Source: Asterochloris sp. CNOR1 (taxonomy: Eukaryota > Chlorophyta > Trebouxiophyceae > Trebouxiales > Trebouxiaceae). Taken from it: a stretch of DNA of 64,000 nt. The notes beneath the pieces were generated by a model, which was not told the DNA's origin, did not search any database, and saw only the letters and a program-made list of their open reading frames with translations. Positions 54,249-64,000 of the stretch are shown one piece after another (positions within the stretch are counted from its first letter, which is position 1; each line of letters starts with the position of its first letter). The stretch lies in the NCBI GenBank assembly GCA_963969365.1, contig OZ017757.1, forward strand, positions 2,170,001 through 2,234,000, read 5' to 3'. The translations under genes were made by a program, and so were the position numbers.

Positions 54249-57031
54249 ATGGCTGACTGCCTGCTGGGTCTACCTATAGTTCTCAGCAAGTGTAAACTCT
54301 CTTGTGTTGCTTTGCGCTACAAGTAGGAAGGACACAATGCACATCAAAATACAAAAAAAGCTGCAGGCCAGACATGCCAGAGCCCTACCAGAGGACAGAT
54401 GAGCGACAATTGAACATGCGTTCAGAGGCAGAGGCGCCCTTCAGGTAGCACTCAAATGCCAGCAGCCCCAGGATCTGGCGCAAGTGCAGAAGCCTCAACC
54501 CTTGCGGCCTGCCTCAACACCACCCAATGACCACAACCGTGAGGGTTGCACTTATTGTTGACGTGGCTGCTCCTGCAGGTCGCTTCGAGTGGTCTTGTTT
54601 GGCACTTTGGTGAGCACTCAACATGGTGTGCATCCTGGGCTCAGCATGCGATGTGGTCAGCTGAGTGAGGAGTTCCAGCTGTGATGCAGATAGTGGCAGC
54701 CAGCCTGGCCTTTCTGATTGGCTCCACGCAGCTCATAGGGGCTCTAGCGAACTCGCCGGGCCACTTTGATGCCACCGAGGTTGCACAGGTGGGCCTCCTG
54801 CCTCAATGCCATTGTTATGCCATTGGTCTGCCTCTCCTTTGTGCCGCTGTGAGCCAAGTGCCCAGCTTGATTGCCTGTACTGCAGGGCCTTGCGATTGAT
54901 GCTGCCGGCATCCTCGGCTTTGGGTTCCTGGTGAAGCGGGATCTAGCTGCCAGGGATAGGCAGTTGGCAAGGCTTTCGAGGTCAGGGACAGCTCCATACT
55001 GCTGGCTGACAACCAGTATGCTGGCAGTGTTTGGTCATGTAGGCAGTGCGATGGTGCAGGCAGAGTTTCAGCTTCAGCTTGAGGGGCTTTTCATACAAAC
55101 CACAGGGTTCACTGAAACCTCACATAACCTGTGGCATCTGCTTTTAGGCAGCGGCTGTGCTGTGCAAGCACGCTGTGTGCGCTGCTGCAGGGATTCTGCA
55201 TCATGGGTAATCCGTCTTTGCAGTGCAGTCAACAATGCTGTGCTTGGCAAGCATGCTGTGTGTGGCTGCCGCATGGAGGAAAACTTTGGCAGTCAGCGTC
55301 AGAACATGAGCTGTAGAGCGAGGTAACTCTGCTATGTTGCATGTGAGGCCAGCTGTGCCTGCTGCAGGGAGGAGAACCTGGGCAGCCTGCAGATAGAGCT
55401 GGCCAACAAGAAGACCATGCGGCTAGCACAGCTCCGGCAGTTTGCACGAGCGGTGAGCTGGGCATTGATCAGTACAGGTTTGCTGTTGCTGCATCACTCC
55501 CAAGGGCTGCAGGTGATGACAGCCACCCATACCAACAGACATAGCCCTTTGGGGTGTACGTGGGCAGGCAAATCCCTGGCTGCAGTTTCCCCCGTCAGAT
55601 GGCTTCGCTGGTGCACAGTGCACAGCATATATACATTGGATTGATGCTCTGATGTCCTGAGCATGCTGCCTTGCCTAGGGAAGGTGATGGTTGCTTAAGC
55701 TGCATCCTGAGCGTGACTGCAGCAGGGCTCGTACACCTGGCTGTTAACGGGCAGCAGGTTGCGGCGAGCAGCAAGAGTGCAGCATTGCAATCTCACCCAG
55801 AGTGATGCCTTGCAGGTGCTGGTGGCTGGCACCTCCGAGCAGGTGAACAATGCCATCAAAGCAGCAGAGCCCTACAAGGAGCAGCTGCAGGAGCGAGGGG
55901 TGGTGGTGGTGCCGCTGCCCATCTTTGAGAACAGCGACGCAGCAAATGACCAGAGCACTGCGTTGGAGCCTGATGACCTCAAGTAAGAGGCCGTTTCTTC
56001 TTCGTATCACTACTTGTTGATCACTCAAAAGTACGGGGGCTAGAGCATGCCTAAGCTGCAAAGAGATGCTTTTTACATTTTGGCCAGATTTCGATTGCTG
56101 TCTGCTCATTGCTGTTGGGACATGCCTGCACCTTGCTGTGCCTGCTTTAACTTTGCAAAAGAGTTCGCAGCGCGCCTCGACCTACCAGTCATGGATGAAA
56201 CTTGCCAGTCCTGCTTTCACACATCAACACAGCCTGCTGCAGGGTGGTGGCCCATCTTGTTTGCCTCTTTCTAGTGAATCCCAAGTGTTTCTTGTCCTTT
56301 GTGCAGGCTGTTGAGAGTCACTCTTACCTCGCAGCATGCTGGTGCAGGGATCAAGGAACTCTCCTGCAGGGAGAGTGGCGTCAATGTTCTGAACAGCAGA
56401 TGAGCACCCCCAGACTGTTGCAGGTGGAACGACATCTCGCTGCAGCAGGTCAAGCAACGCCAGCGGGATTTGCCAGCAACTCTGCATTCTCAGCTTGCAG
56501 CTCGATGCTGCAGGTGGAATATTCAACCCTTGTGGCAGGGCAGATAGCAGCAATGATATGACCAGTTGAAAAAGCAGTCTCAATGGGCAGCACGCTGCTG
56601 CAGCGCGAAAGTGACAAACCCCTGCAGCAAGGCGGCTAGCGCCAATCTGAGCAACAACTGAGAGAAATTCTGCGCTGCTGTAGGTGGAAGGTGACCCCGC
56701 TGCGGCAGGGTGAGTGGCGCCAATGGTTTGACCAGCAGATGAAGCTGGCCAAAAAGCAGGCTGAGCAAGGGCTATACGTTAGCCTGCGTCTGGATGGCAG
56801 GGTCAGGGCCAGCGGCGTGGGGCAGCCACCCTGGCAGATCCTGTCTGCTCAGCTGGCACCTGTTACAGGTATTCTAATACTCAACTTTACTTGCTTGAGC
56901 CATGGACATGCTTGCGAGCAGGGTTAGGGGCCTGCCCAAGCTGAGGCCAGTCAAGCAACATTTCATTTCTAATCCTTTTCATTGCAGGTCCTTGGGGCGG
57001 GCTGTTGGATGGCATGGACGGCCGAGTTTGA
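54249..57031 (+). CDS. LPA1: LOW PSII ACCUMULATION 1 (LPA1)-like thylakoid protein
   Basis: LPA1 is a thylakoid membrane protein that helps assemble photosystem II around D1. Exons 54249-54322, 54367-54444, 54579-54609, 54690-54788, 54886-54980, 55368-55452, 55816-55982, 56684-56868 and 56988-57031 join in phase to 285 aa. Residues 1-25 (MADCLLGLPIVLSKCKLSCV, then ALRYK) look like a short transit peptide. YQRTDERQLN and EAEAPFRSLRVVLFG lead into two membrane segments (GTLIVAASLAFLIGSTQLI; AIDAAGILGFGFLV). The stromal C-terminal part has LANKKTMRLAQLRQFARA, VLVAGTSEQVN, ERGVVVVPLP, GEWRQWFDQQMKLAKKQAEQ, VSLRLDGRVRASGVGQPPW and GPWGGLLDGMDGRV. The N-terminal TPR repeats of Arabidopsis LPA1 are absent. 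Intron 1 is only 44 bp. Confidence 0.87.
55262..55322 (+). repeat. decayed copy of an LPA1-like exon start
   Basis: gccgcatggaggaaaacttt then ggcagtcagcgtcagaacat resembles the true exon start at 55363-55405 (ctgcagggaggagaacctgg then gcagcctgcagatagagctg). It lies about 100 bp upstream in the same intron and keeps its frame only partly. Confidence 0.65.
56340..56665 (+). repeat. array of four decayed copies of LPA1-like exon 8 start
   Basis: The functional exon start at 56684 is tgtag, gtggaaggtgaccccgct, gcggcagggtgagtggcgcc, aatggtttgaccagcagatg. Upstream in the same intron are related stretches at about 56340-56405 (ctgcagggagagtggcgtca, atgttctgaacagcagatga), 56415-56475 (ttgcaggtggaacgacatct, cgctgcagcaggtcaagc), 56508-56580 (ctgcaggtggaatattcaac, ccttgtggcagggcag) and 56594-56665 (ctgcagcgcgaaagtgacaa, acccctgcagcaaggcgg). 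The period is about 80-90 bp. Each keeps the CTGCAG acceptor. Confidence 0.8.
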
Positions 57032-57188
57032 GTCCCACCCAGACAATCTGGACAGAAACAATTCCTTGCAATTGAGGGTTGGCGCCCTCACATTAGGCCC
57101 TGCCAGACCCGACTGGCTGCCCCGCTACCAGAGCTAGAGAGAGAGAGAGACAGCTGCTGCCGCAATCTCTGCACAGTTTTGCTGCAGC

Positions 57189-60100
57189 TTATGTTGTGAA
57201 CTCAATGTCTGCATCAGCAACATTCTGTGGCTCATGGTTGTCAAGTTTTGCGCGCAAACGCGTGACCTCTTGACTCTTGAGCTGCATGAGCCTCTTCATC
57301 TGCTGAAACTGCTTGGTGTCGCTCATTTTCAGCCCCAGCTGCTGCTCTGCATGCTGCGCCTGCAACATACAGGTACAGTTTTGAGATGCCATCACAGTCA
57401 GAGCCTGCACTTGTAGAGGCTAGAAGCACCAAAACAAGCTGCAATCCACGCATTTCAGGCAATTACCCTCAGGCATGCCCATGCAGCTTTGAGGTCTCTA
57501 GTCTCTGCAGCACACCAGGTAAGCATACAGACCACATCTCTGATGAGACATGCACCTCGAGCGCCTTTGTCTGCAACTCCGCCCGCACAGCATCCAACTG
57601 CCTTTGCGTCTTGTTCAGCTGCTCCTTTGCGCTCTCAGCTGCAGAACTCAGCTCCTCCAAGCGCCTGGAGGCCTGTCCTGTTGTTGAGATAGAGCTGCTC
57701 TCAAGTTCACGCCTGCAGCAGGCAGCAGACAAGATACATTGTACCATGCTGCGGCCTGCACTTGATTGCCTTCAGGACAGACGTGCACTGCAGATGTGAG
57801 CTTGATCAAAGAGTGCCAAACGCACAGCTCCACTGCGCTGTGGACCAGCTGTGATGCACTGGCATGCAGGCAACCTCAAGGCTTGGGAACGCGGTAAGTA
57901 CAAACACGAGCTTGCCTCTGATTCTGCTCATCTGCCAGAGCTTTCCCGGCCTCCTCAAGCTCTGACGTCAGATGAGCCACCTGCTGCTGGGCAGCCTGCA
58001 TGGCAGCAGGGCCCTCACGCTGTGAGGCGAAGCGGGTGCAGTTGTCTGTTTGCAGTTGTCTGCTGACACAAGCTGCCAGGGTGCTGCACTGCTCAAAACC
58101 CCTCTCTGTAGGCAATGATGCTTGGCTGCTGAGTCTGCATCAAGGGCCCTAGCTCATGCTGCATTTTCTGCAGTCTGGCAGTCTTGGCGGGCAGCGGCGC
58201 CTGCGCTGCCCTCACTTAAGGCAGGCACTTGCCCCTGCACCGTCATGCTGCCGCTGGGTCCACATTGCCCTGCCGCCGGCTGCTGCCCTTCAACATGTCT
58301 GAAACTGAAGTGCACATGATGCGAGGCCTGCTGCACTGCAGGGTTTGCCTGCAACACCTGCCTGCTTGTGTGCATGCGTAGGGCTTCCCTAGCAAGTCTG
58401 GCAGGCAGGCTGAGCAATGTCACCCAGCACCTTGAATTGTGACCCCCCCTGGCATATCCTCAGGTCTGCCTGTGCCCTCTTTGCTGCTGTCAGTGTAGTG
58501 CCCTTCTGTAGGTTGCAGTCATCCGTCCGGGAGGGGTGCTGGGCAACAGTGCCCACCTCGCCACTGCAGCTCTCCATGCTGGACCGCCATGTCTGCCTGC
58601 ATCCTCTGCTGCTGCTGCGCATGGCCCCTGCACCTCAAGCAGGCAACTCCAGCATGAACAACTACACACCCCACACCTGCAGCTCTCCCTGGCGCACTGC
58701 CAGGTCCGCCTGCATCCTTTGCTGCTGCCGCGCTTGCGCAGTGCCCTCCTGCAGGCTGCTGCTGGCAGTGACCTGCACTTCCTCCAGACGCCCCTTCAGC
58801 TGCCGTACCTCTCCTTTCAGGGCATCTCGCTCCACCAGCACCTGCGGGTCTGACACCTGCATCAGACCATGGCTCCCAGCGCTCAGGTGTGACGTGTGTG
58901 ACCGGCATGCTTTCTGCTGACCTGGCCATGCACAGAAGGCCCGGCCGTCACATCAGTGCAGACTCACCAAAGATGCTAGGGGCCAACATGGTCTAGCATG
59001 GTCTTGGCACTCAACAGGAACCTAGCGCCTGCACAAAGGCTGCCAGCGCATCTGATGCAGAGGTCTTGCAGCCAGACAGGCAAACATGCCTCTGCACCAC
59101 CAAAGCAGGACAAGCCATATGGACATGGCAGAATTGCCACAAGGGCAGCCCTGCTGCAGCCACTGGCACCCGTCAACAGTGCTCCATTCCCGCCAGGGCA
59201 TGACCTATATACTTGGCAGGCATTTGGCACAGCACGCAACGCGCAGCATAGCTGTGCCCGCACACCACCCGAGGTCGCATCCGTGCCAGGGCATGGGTCC
59301 TGCCTACAGAGGCAATATGTTGGCCAGGCTACAGCTGAGGCCTCGTTGCCAGTCACTTGCTGCAGCAGGACACTCTGGCATGACGCAGACAGCACAGAGC
59401 TGCTAGACTTTGCCCACTCAGCCTCCGTGCTGCAGTCTCTCCCAGCAGAGCGCGCCTGTGTGCAAGGGCATGATGCACAGCACAGGGAGGTGGCCCAGGC
59501 CCCGTAGCCCCCCACCCCTTCCCCCTCCCCTGGGCCCCCCTCACCGTTTGCGCCCCAATCTTTCTGAGAGCATGGGGTCTGCGTGCAAAGGCCGATGCTG
59601 GCTTGGCCAGAGCCGATGCCTCGCTGCCAGCCACCTGCTGCAGCAGAAACTCATTCTCCAGGTTGGCTGTGTCAGCCTCCAGCTGCATGCCGCCCTGCTC
59701 GGCCTGGCACAGCAGCAGCCGCAGCAGCAGGCCGGTGGTGTGGGAGGCGTTGGCCAGCTCCTGCAGGCATGCAGCACAAGACTGTTTTTTGCAGCAATTT
59801 TGTGTGCCAAGAACTGCCGCCCCTCCCAGCCAGGCACAGACGTAGCTGCAGCAGCACACCAGTGGTGTAGAAGGCATCGGCCAGCTCCTGCGAACTGGCA
59901 CTGGGGTGCTCTGGTCTGGCAAGCTTCACCAGCAGGTTGTTGAGGTAGCGAGCTTTTGCCAGCTATTGCAGCAGTGCAGCATGAGGGGCGCTATAGAGCA
60001 GACTCTGGTGCCGTGCCTCCCTGCAGCCCAGTAAAGTATGTGCCGCAGCAGCTGGCGGGTGATGTGAGTCCGCAGGCCAGCTCCTGCAGACAAGCACAGA

Positions 60101-60787
60101 CGGGTGTGGCACACTAGGACCTGCAGCAGCAGGCCCATGCTTTGGGAAGCACTTGCAGCTCCTGCGGGCTTGCAGCACAGGATCATCATCATGTGCCATC
60201 CTGCTCAATGTGGCAGCGCAGCAGGCGCAGGCGCAGGAGCAGTTGGTGTGCTCAGCATCGGCGAGCTCCTAGGTACATGCACCAGAGGGTATCTGGCAGA
60301 GCAGCAGGTGCAGCATGCCAGTGGTGTGGGACACACTCGCGTGCTTCAGCAGGCAATGCATGCAATCTGTCTGGCAGAGTGCACGCCTCTGTGGCAGGCC
60401 GGTGCCGACCTTGTCCACAACTACCATCAAATCGCTCTGCAGCTGAACTAGGAGCTTCTTCACATCTTTAGATGTGTACACCTCCTGCAGGGGCAATAGG
60501 AGCATGGACTCAGCAATCAGCGCATGCCTGCAGCCTTGCTGCAACGCCAGGGCTTGCATGCAGGCATCACCTGCTCTGAGATGTTGTCATCTGCAAATTC
60601 CTTCAAGCACATTTCCACTTCCTTGAGGTGCACCGATCTCTTGAATCTGTGTGTAGCAAACACACCTGTTGCTCTGCTTGCAAAGCATAGCAGTCTGCTG
60701 AAGCCGACATGATCATGAGCCATACTTGCTGAACCTGAGCCAGGCCTCCACCTGCAAGGCGTGGTCCTCATTGATGCGGGCTGCCAT
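57189..60787 (-). CDS. LZTFL1: leucine zipper transcription factor-like 1 (LZTFL1/BBS17)
   Basis: LZTFL1 is a cytosolic coiled-coil protein that controls BBSome traffic into cilia. Eight exons join in phase to 346 aa (human 299): 60787-60726, 60646-60571, 60484-60410, 59760-59545, 58856-58677, 58019-57916, 57712-57556, 57359-57189. Family blocks in order: INEDHALQVEAWLRFSK; FKRSVHLKEVEMCLKEFAD; SKDVKKLLVQLQSD; SHTTGLLLRLLLCQAEQG, then LEADTANLENEFLLQQ, matching the animal LLLRQLFxQAE...ELENRELLEQ block; then a long coiled coil (ERDALKGEVRQLKGRLEEVQ; AHLTSELEEAGKALADEQ; RRLEELSSAAESAKEQLN); and the C-terminal FQQMKRLMQLKSQEVTRLRA, KLDNHEP. Exon 6 ends at a GC donor (57915). Two introns hold arrays of decayed exon copies. 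Its presence implies cilia in at least one life stage. Confidence 0.9.
58150..58640 (-). repeat. about three decayed copies of LZTFL1 exon 5 end
   Basis: The last part of exon 5 (SSLQEGTAQARQQQRMQADL, then AVRQGELQ, 58677-58765) recurs downstream in the following intron. Copies lie at about 58570-58640 and 58430-58520 (in the latter NLQKGTTLTAAKRAQADL is still readable). A fainter copy at about 58150-58220 reads LSEGSAGAAARQDCQTA. All are in the same orientation. Confidence 0.75.
59290..59425 (-). repeat. decayed copy of the second half of LZTFL1 exon 4
   Basis: In the intron after exon 4, the plus-strand string gttgccagtcacttgctgca then gcaggacactctggc mirrors gctgccagccacctgctgca then gcagaaactcattct of the exon. 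The minus strand still reads LLQQVTGNEASAVAWP against LLQQVAGSEASALAKP. Confidence 0.7.
59830..60352 (-). repeat. array of five decayed copies of LZTFL1 exon 4 start
   Basis: The start of exon 4 (ELANASHTTGLLLRLLLCQA, 59760-59698) is preceded in its intron by copies at about 59830-59893 (ADAFYTTGVLLQLRLCLAG), 60022-60089, 60110-60167, 60212-60272 and 60294-60352 (VSHTTGMLHLLLCQ). They share the agctcctgc-type acceptor and a run of cagcag-rich leucine codons, all in the same orientation. Confidence 0.8.
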
Positions 60788-61390
60788 GTCTGATCTGATG
60801 CCTGACTTTGCCAGCCGTCGAACCTTTTTCGGAAAGTTGACCAATCATGCCAGCATTATTCCTCACATCCAGGCCCTTCACTGGGCGCAACCTGCTTAGG
60901 CTCAGGGAAGTTCAGATGCTGACGATACGATGCAACACCAGTAACAAACAGCACGGCCAGGAGCCATCAGTCATGCATGGTGGCACAGGAGCCATGCAGC
61001 TGACATAGGGCTGTTGCTGCCTTTGTGCATGACATGCTCAATTGCTCTGCAGCAGTCCATGGTATGGAGGAGCTGAGCAGGGCCACGTGCAAGCAACGTT
61101 TTCAGATGCGACTATGACATGTGCAGACTGGCCGCATGGTGAGTGGATGACCAGGCGCCAGCAGAAGGACCTGCTGCTGCCAATTGTAGGTGCCTACCAA
61201 GTGTGACAGCACACCCGACCTGTGCTGCCCAGCTTCATCGCTGGAAGCCCAAGCAAGCACAATGTGGAGGGCTTGATTGATGTGACAGCATGTTCATAAA
61301 GCCCACCGCTGCTCTTCTTCGCAAAACGCGTCTCAAGGTGTGGGTGCAGCTTGCTTTGCGCTGGGCCCCTGCAGTCACGCAATGCACCCA
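60788..61390. other. no convincing gene
   Basis: About 600 bp upstream of the LZTFL1 start. A minus-strand open frame at 61194-61505 (HPHLETRFAKKSSGGLYEHA...) has some protein character and could be a 3' exon of the doubtful gene at 61.4-61.9 kb. I cannot support it further. Confidence 0.3.
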
Positions 61391-61866
61391 CTAGCCACAA
61401 AAGGTCAGCTGCCAACTGATGCTGAGGGCCTTGAACTTTGGGACCAGCGGTGCCAGCTGTTGGTCCTCCATGATATGAACGATGTTCATCTCCTGGCGGT
61501 CCCACTGCAGCTGGGGCAGCCTGGACAGAAGTGGCAATCCCTCAGCAGCCTCATTGGTGGCATCAGACATCTGTTTCCTTGTCCTTCCACCTGCTGCAGA
61601 CAACTCCAGGCTGGGCAAAGGCTGAGTGACCTGCAAGCTGAGAGAGCTGCCACGACCACTGAATGGCAGGCTGTCCACGGCATACGGCCTCCCTCAGCAC
61701 TAGTACATCTTGTGCAGCTTGCAGTCCTGCAGCCTGTCTGCCCAGGGACAGTTGCAAATGTTTGGCATTGACAGACCAGCTTAACAGCCTTGGTGCCTCT
61801 TTCTGAAACCAGCTGTAAGCAAAAGATCCTGGCAATGAGCTCCAGTGGTGGACCCATCGCAAGCAC
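61391..61866 (-). CDS. doubtful F-box/leucine-rich-repeat-like exons
   Basis: Two minus-strand open segments look vaguely like an F-box protein. At about 61857-61775, GPPLELIARIFCLQLVSERG, then TKAVKLVC, resembles an F-box helix pair (LPxELxxxIF...LxxVC). At about 61600-61391, GLPLLSRLPQLQ... and LAPLVPKFKALSISWQLT have LRR-like leucine spacing and end at a stop. Exon joins, start and full extent are unresolved, and other frames in the region are also open, so this may not be a gene at all. Confidence 0.25.
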
Positions 61867-61869
61867 TCA

Positions 61870-62459
61870 GCATGTCCTTCGACGCTAGTCGCCTCAACTG
61901 CAGCTTGTAGCAAATATGTACCTGCCCTACACCTTGAGGTCCTCTCTTGCTGCACAGCCTTGCACTTTGCCACAGTCTGCAGGCTGCCGCTGCTCTCACA
62001 GGGGTGCAGAGCCAGGGCGCTGGGGCTTCCTGGACCTAGCCAGCGCTAATGTGCAAACTGCAAAGCCATGCCAGAGCCAACAAGTGGAGTTTTGATCGAG
62101 GCTTCAGGAATGCATGTGGCGGATCAGCTCTTCAATGTGCCGTGACAGCAAGATGACTCAGGACTATTGGTGAAAGTACATCATCAAGGCCTTGTTGCTC
62201 TGTTGTACAGGGGCATGTGCAGCTGTCATTCCAGATGTTTACAGCCAGACATGTTCATGTCATGCTTGAGACGCCTCTGGTCTGGCAACACCTGACACAG
62301 CTGTGACCTCCCTGCATGTTGAGGTGGCAGATGTCGTTATACTCTTTGTGGCAGGTGAGTTATGCGTGAGAACACTCTCAGGACCTGTTGCAGGCTGACT
62401 GAGCGATTGTAGTGAGAAGTGGCCAAGATTAGGTTGGTCAAGTTTTTCAATGCTTTGGC
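61870..62459. other. upstream region of RRP42; nothing firm
   Basis: No supported exon. It contains the promoter side of the RRP42 gene and possibly the 5' part of the doubtful minus-strand gene. Confidence 0.3.
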
Positions 62460-64000
62460 ATGTCAATAGCAGAGATCGAATTCAGCAGGCAGGGTTTCCA
62501 GCAAGACATCAGATCAGACGGCAGAACCTGCACAGAATTTCGGCCTTTGGTCCTTGACACTGGCGATCTCAAGCAGGCCAGTGGATCTGCTCACCTGAGA
62601 CTTGGTGGCACAAACATCATAGCTGGTGTCAAGGCAAGTCGTGTTGACTTGGTCGCATGACACTGTCATCTGCAGGGGAGGCTCTGCTGCACGTGGTGCT
62701 GCCCCTAGCTGCAGGTAGAGCTTGCCAGCCCATCCCTGGACAGACCAGACTGCGGCCACATAACCTTCAGCGTGGAGTGCTCCCCCTGCAGCGGACCCCA
62801 GTTTGAGGTGTGCGCCCTTCTGGATTTGCACGCTTGCTGACTGTGCTTGGCACACAGAGACGATGTGATGGCGACGCAACATTTGTCGCCCTGTACTCTG
62901 CTAGCCCGGCGCAGGCACTGCTCATCTGTGCCTGTGGCACACCTGAAGTGCTCGTTGCTGGGCAGTGAAGTGCGTTTCAGCCTTGATACACGGACCGAAC
63001 CCAGTAGACATCACTCCCAGACTCAAACTAGACCATGTGCACAGGGGAGGGGCGGGGACGAGTTTGCCTCAGAGTTGGCTCAGGTCCTCCAGCGCACCGT
63101 CCCTGGCAGCCCCTCGGGCAAAGGTGAGGCCACTGCAGAGTCATCGGCTACTGGCTGCCACAACACGGAAGCTGGGCGTCAGGTGCTGGATAGCAGGACC
63201 CCGCGCTACTGCCTTGCTCTCCAGGCGCATTTGTTTCCTAAGCATGCCACCCGGGGCAATCAAGCCCTGCCTGCCACATGAGCTCACACAGAGCAGCAAT
63301 TGCTGTGCTTCATGTGCCAGGGCCTCTCAACCATTGTCCTCCTCACCTTGGTCAGCCTGCACAGTTGGTATTGCTGACAGGGATGTGCTCAGCCAAGGCG
63401 ACACGCTGTCCCAGCCTGGGATGTATCAACATGGGGGACACACCATGCCAACACTGCCTGCAGGCTAGGCAGGCAGCCTCTTTGCTGTCGGTCCTGCCGT
63501 CCTGTGCACTGCTGCGGGACGGGACATCAGTGGGAGTGCAGACCACAGCACGGCACTGCCAACACCTGATGCCTTGCACGCAAGCACAGCAGGTGTTGCC
63601 TCACACAGCTGACAAGCCTGTGCATGCTCACCAAACCAGACCCCTGGCAGAGGCGGATGCCTGACGTCCTTGCCTTCAGGTGCTGCCTGTGCCTGCAGGC
63701 GCTGGCCTTGACCTCACGAGCCTGTGCATCACAACCAGCAAAGCCTGCTGGCACATCTACGTGGATGCTCTTGTGGTCAGCACAGATGGGAATGTGGCGG
63801 ATGCGATCAGCATTGCAGCGCTGGTGAGCCTTTTCTCAGGGCATCGGGTGGGAGGTTTTGCTGCAATATGCTTCAGACACAGTCCACTATGGAGTGGAAA
63901 ATGATGCAGCAAGATGCTACAGAGGCAGTCTGTTATGCCTGCAGCCTGGGGCGGGCTGCCCTGCTCAGCATGGTGCTGCTTGCTGTCTCATTGCGCCAGG
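62460..64000 (+). CDS. RRP42: exosome complex subunit RRP42 (EXOSC7), 5' part, cut by the window edge
   Basis: RRP42 is one of the six RNase PH-like subunits of the eukaryotic exosome ring, which degrades and trims RNA in nucleus and cytosol. Visible exons 62460-62633, 62715-62807, 63045-63123 and 63699-63823 join in phase to 157 aa; the family has about 290, so roughly half lies beyond base 64000. Motifs: MSIAEIEFSRQGFQQDIRSD, then GRTCTEFRPL (the RSDGR signature of RNase PH-like proteins), GSAHLRLGGTNIIAGVK, HITFSVECSPCSGPQFE, GRGGDEFASELAQVLQR, LDLTSLCI, CWHIYVDALVVSTDGNVADA, then ISIAAL. Intron 1 has a GC donor (AAG|GCAAGT at 62634). No exon was found between 63824 and the edge. Confidence 0.93.

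Noticed and set aside
57134-57153. Short GA-rich run
   Set aside because: A simple low-complexity run in the 157-bp convergent gap between the LPA1-like gene and LZTFL1. No function is implied.
1-64000. CRISPR arrays, rRNA, tRNA or integrated virus
   Set aside because: Looked for evenly spaced identical repeats, tRNA cloverleaf signatures, rRNA-like blocks and viral or transposase-like proteins; none was seen. The tandem copies found are diverged exon edges, not CRISPR repeats.

Overview
The window is nuclear DNA of a green alga (Chlorophyta, probably a core chlorophyte; species not determined). It is moderately GC-rich, dense in CTGCAG/TGCAG words, and carries intron-rich genes whose 3' splice sites are nearly all TGCAG. 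Three genes point to a plastid: a cyanobacterial-type ribosomal protein S13, a LOW PSII ACCUMULATION 1-like protein and a siroheme-branch methyltransferase. An LZTFL1/BBS17 gene points to ciliary machinery. No tRNA, rRNA, CRISPR array or intact transposon was seen.

Layout. 1-3.8 kb: possible minus-strand exons of an unrecognised gene and short direct repeats. 1.9-7.4 kb: a gene-poor stretch with about ten imperfect hairpins. 8.9-11.9 kb (-): MAF1, the Pol III repressor. 13.8-15.4 kb (+): uroporphyrinogen-III methyltransferase-like. 15.5-18.8 kb (-): T1/BTB plus PHR-domain protein. 19.3-19.7 kb (+): Sm protein G. 20.0-21.6 kb (-): plastid-type ribosomal protein S13. 21.9-33.5 kb (+): exportin-7, 24 exons. 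33.6-38.2 kb (+): enoyl-[ACP] reductase of the MECR family. 38.4-42.8 kb (+): unknown two-TM low-complexity protein. 43.2-45.1 kb (-): TPMT/HOL-family methyltransferase. 45.25-46.8 kb (+): EAPP. 47.3-51.8 kb (+): two-finger GATA factor. 52.8-54.2 kb (-): small polytopic membrane protein. 54.2-57.0 kb (+): LPA1-like. 57.2-60.8 kb (-): LZTFL1. 61.4-61.9 kb (-): doubtful F-box/LRR-like exons. 62.5 kb to the right edge (+): exosome subunit RRP42, truncated.

The genes are unrelated housekeeping genes, not an operon or pathway island. Many neighbours are divergent (shared promoters) or convergent. I built exon models by hand, requiring splice signals, reading-frame phase and family similarity to agree. 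Most close exactly in phase; uncertain ends are stated.

Two patterns stand out. First, many introns contain tandem, decayed copies of the neighbouring exon edge with its splice site, up to five in one intron. Second, the 1.9-7.4 kb stretch holds a series of sequence-unrelated, roughly 70-130 nt imperfect hairpins that look like small-RNA precursors. Three GC-AG introns and several micro-exons (19-31 bp) were also found.
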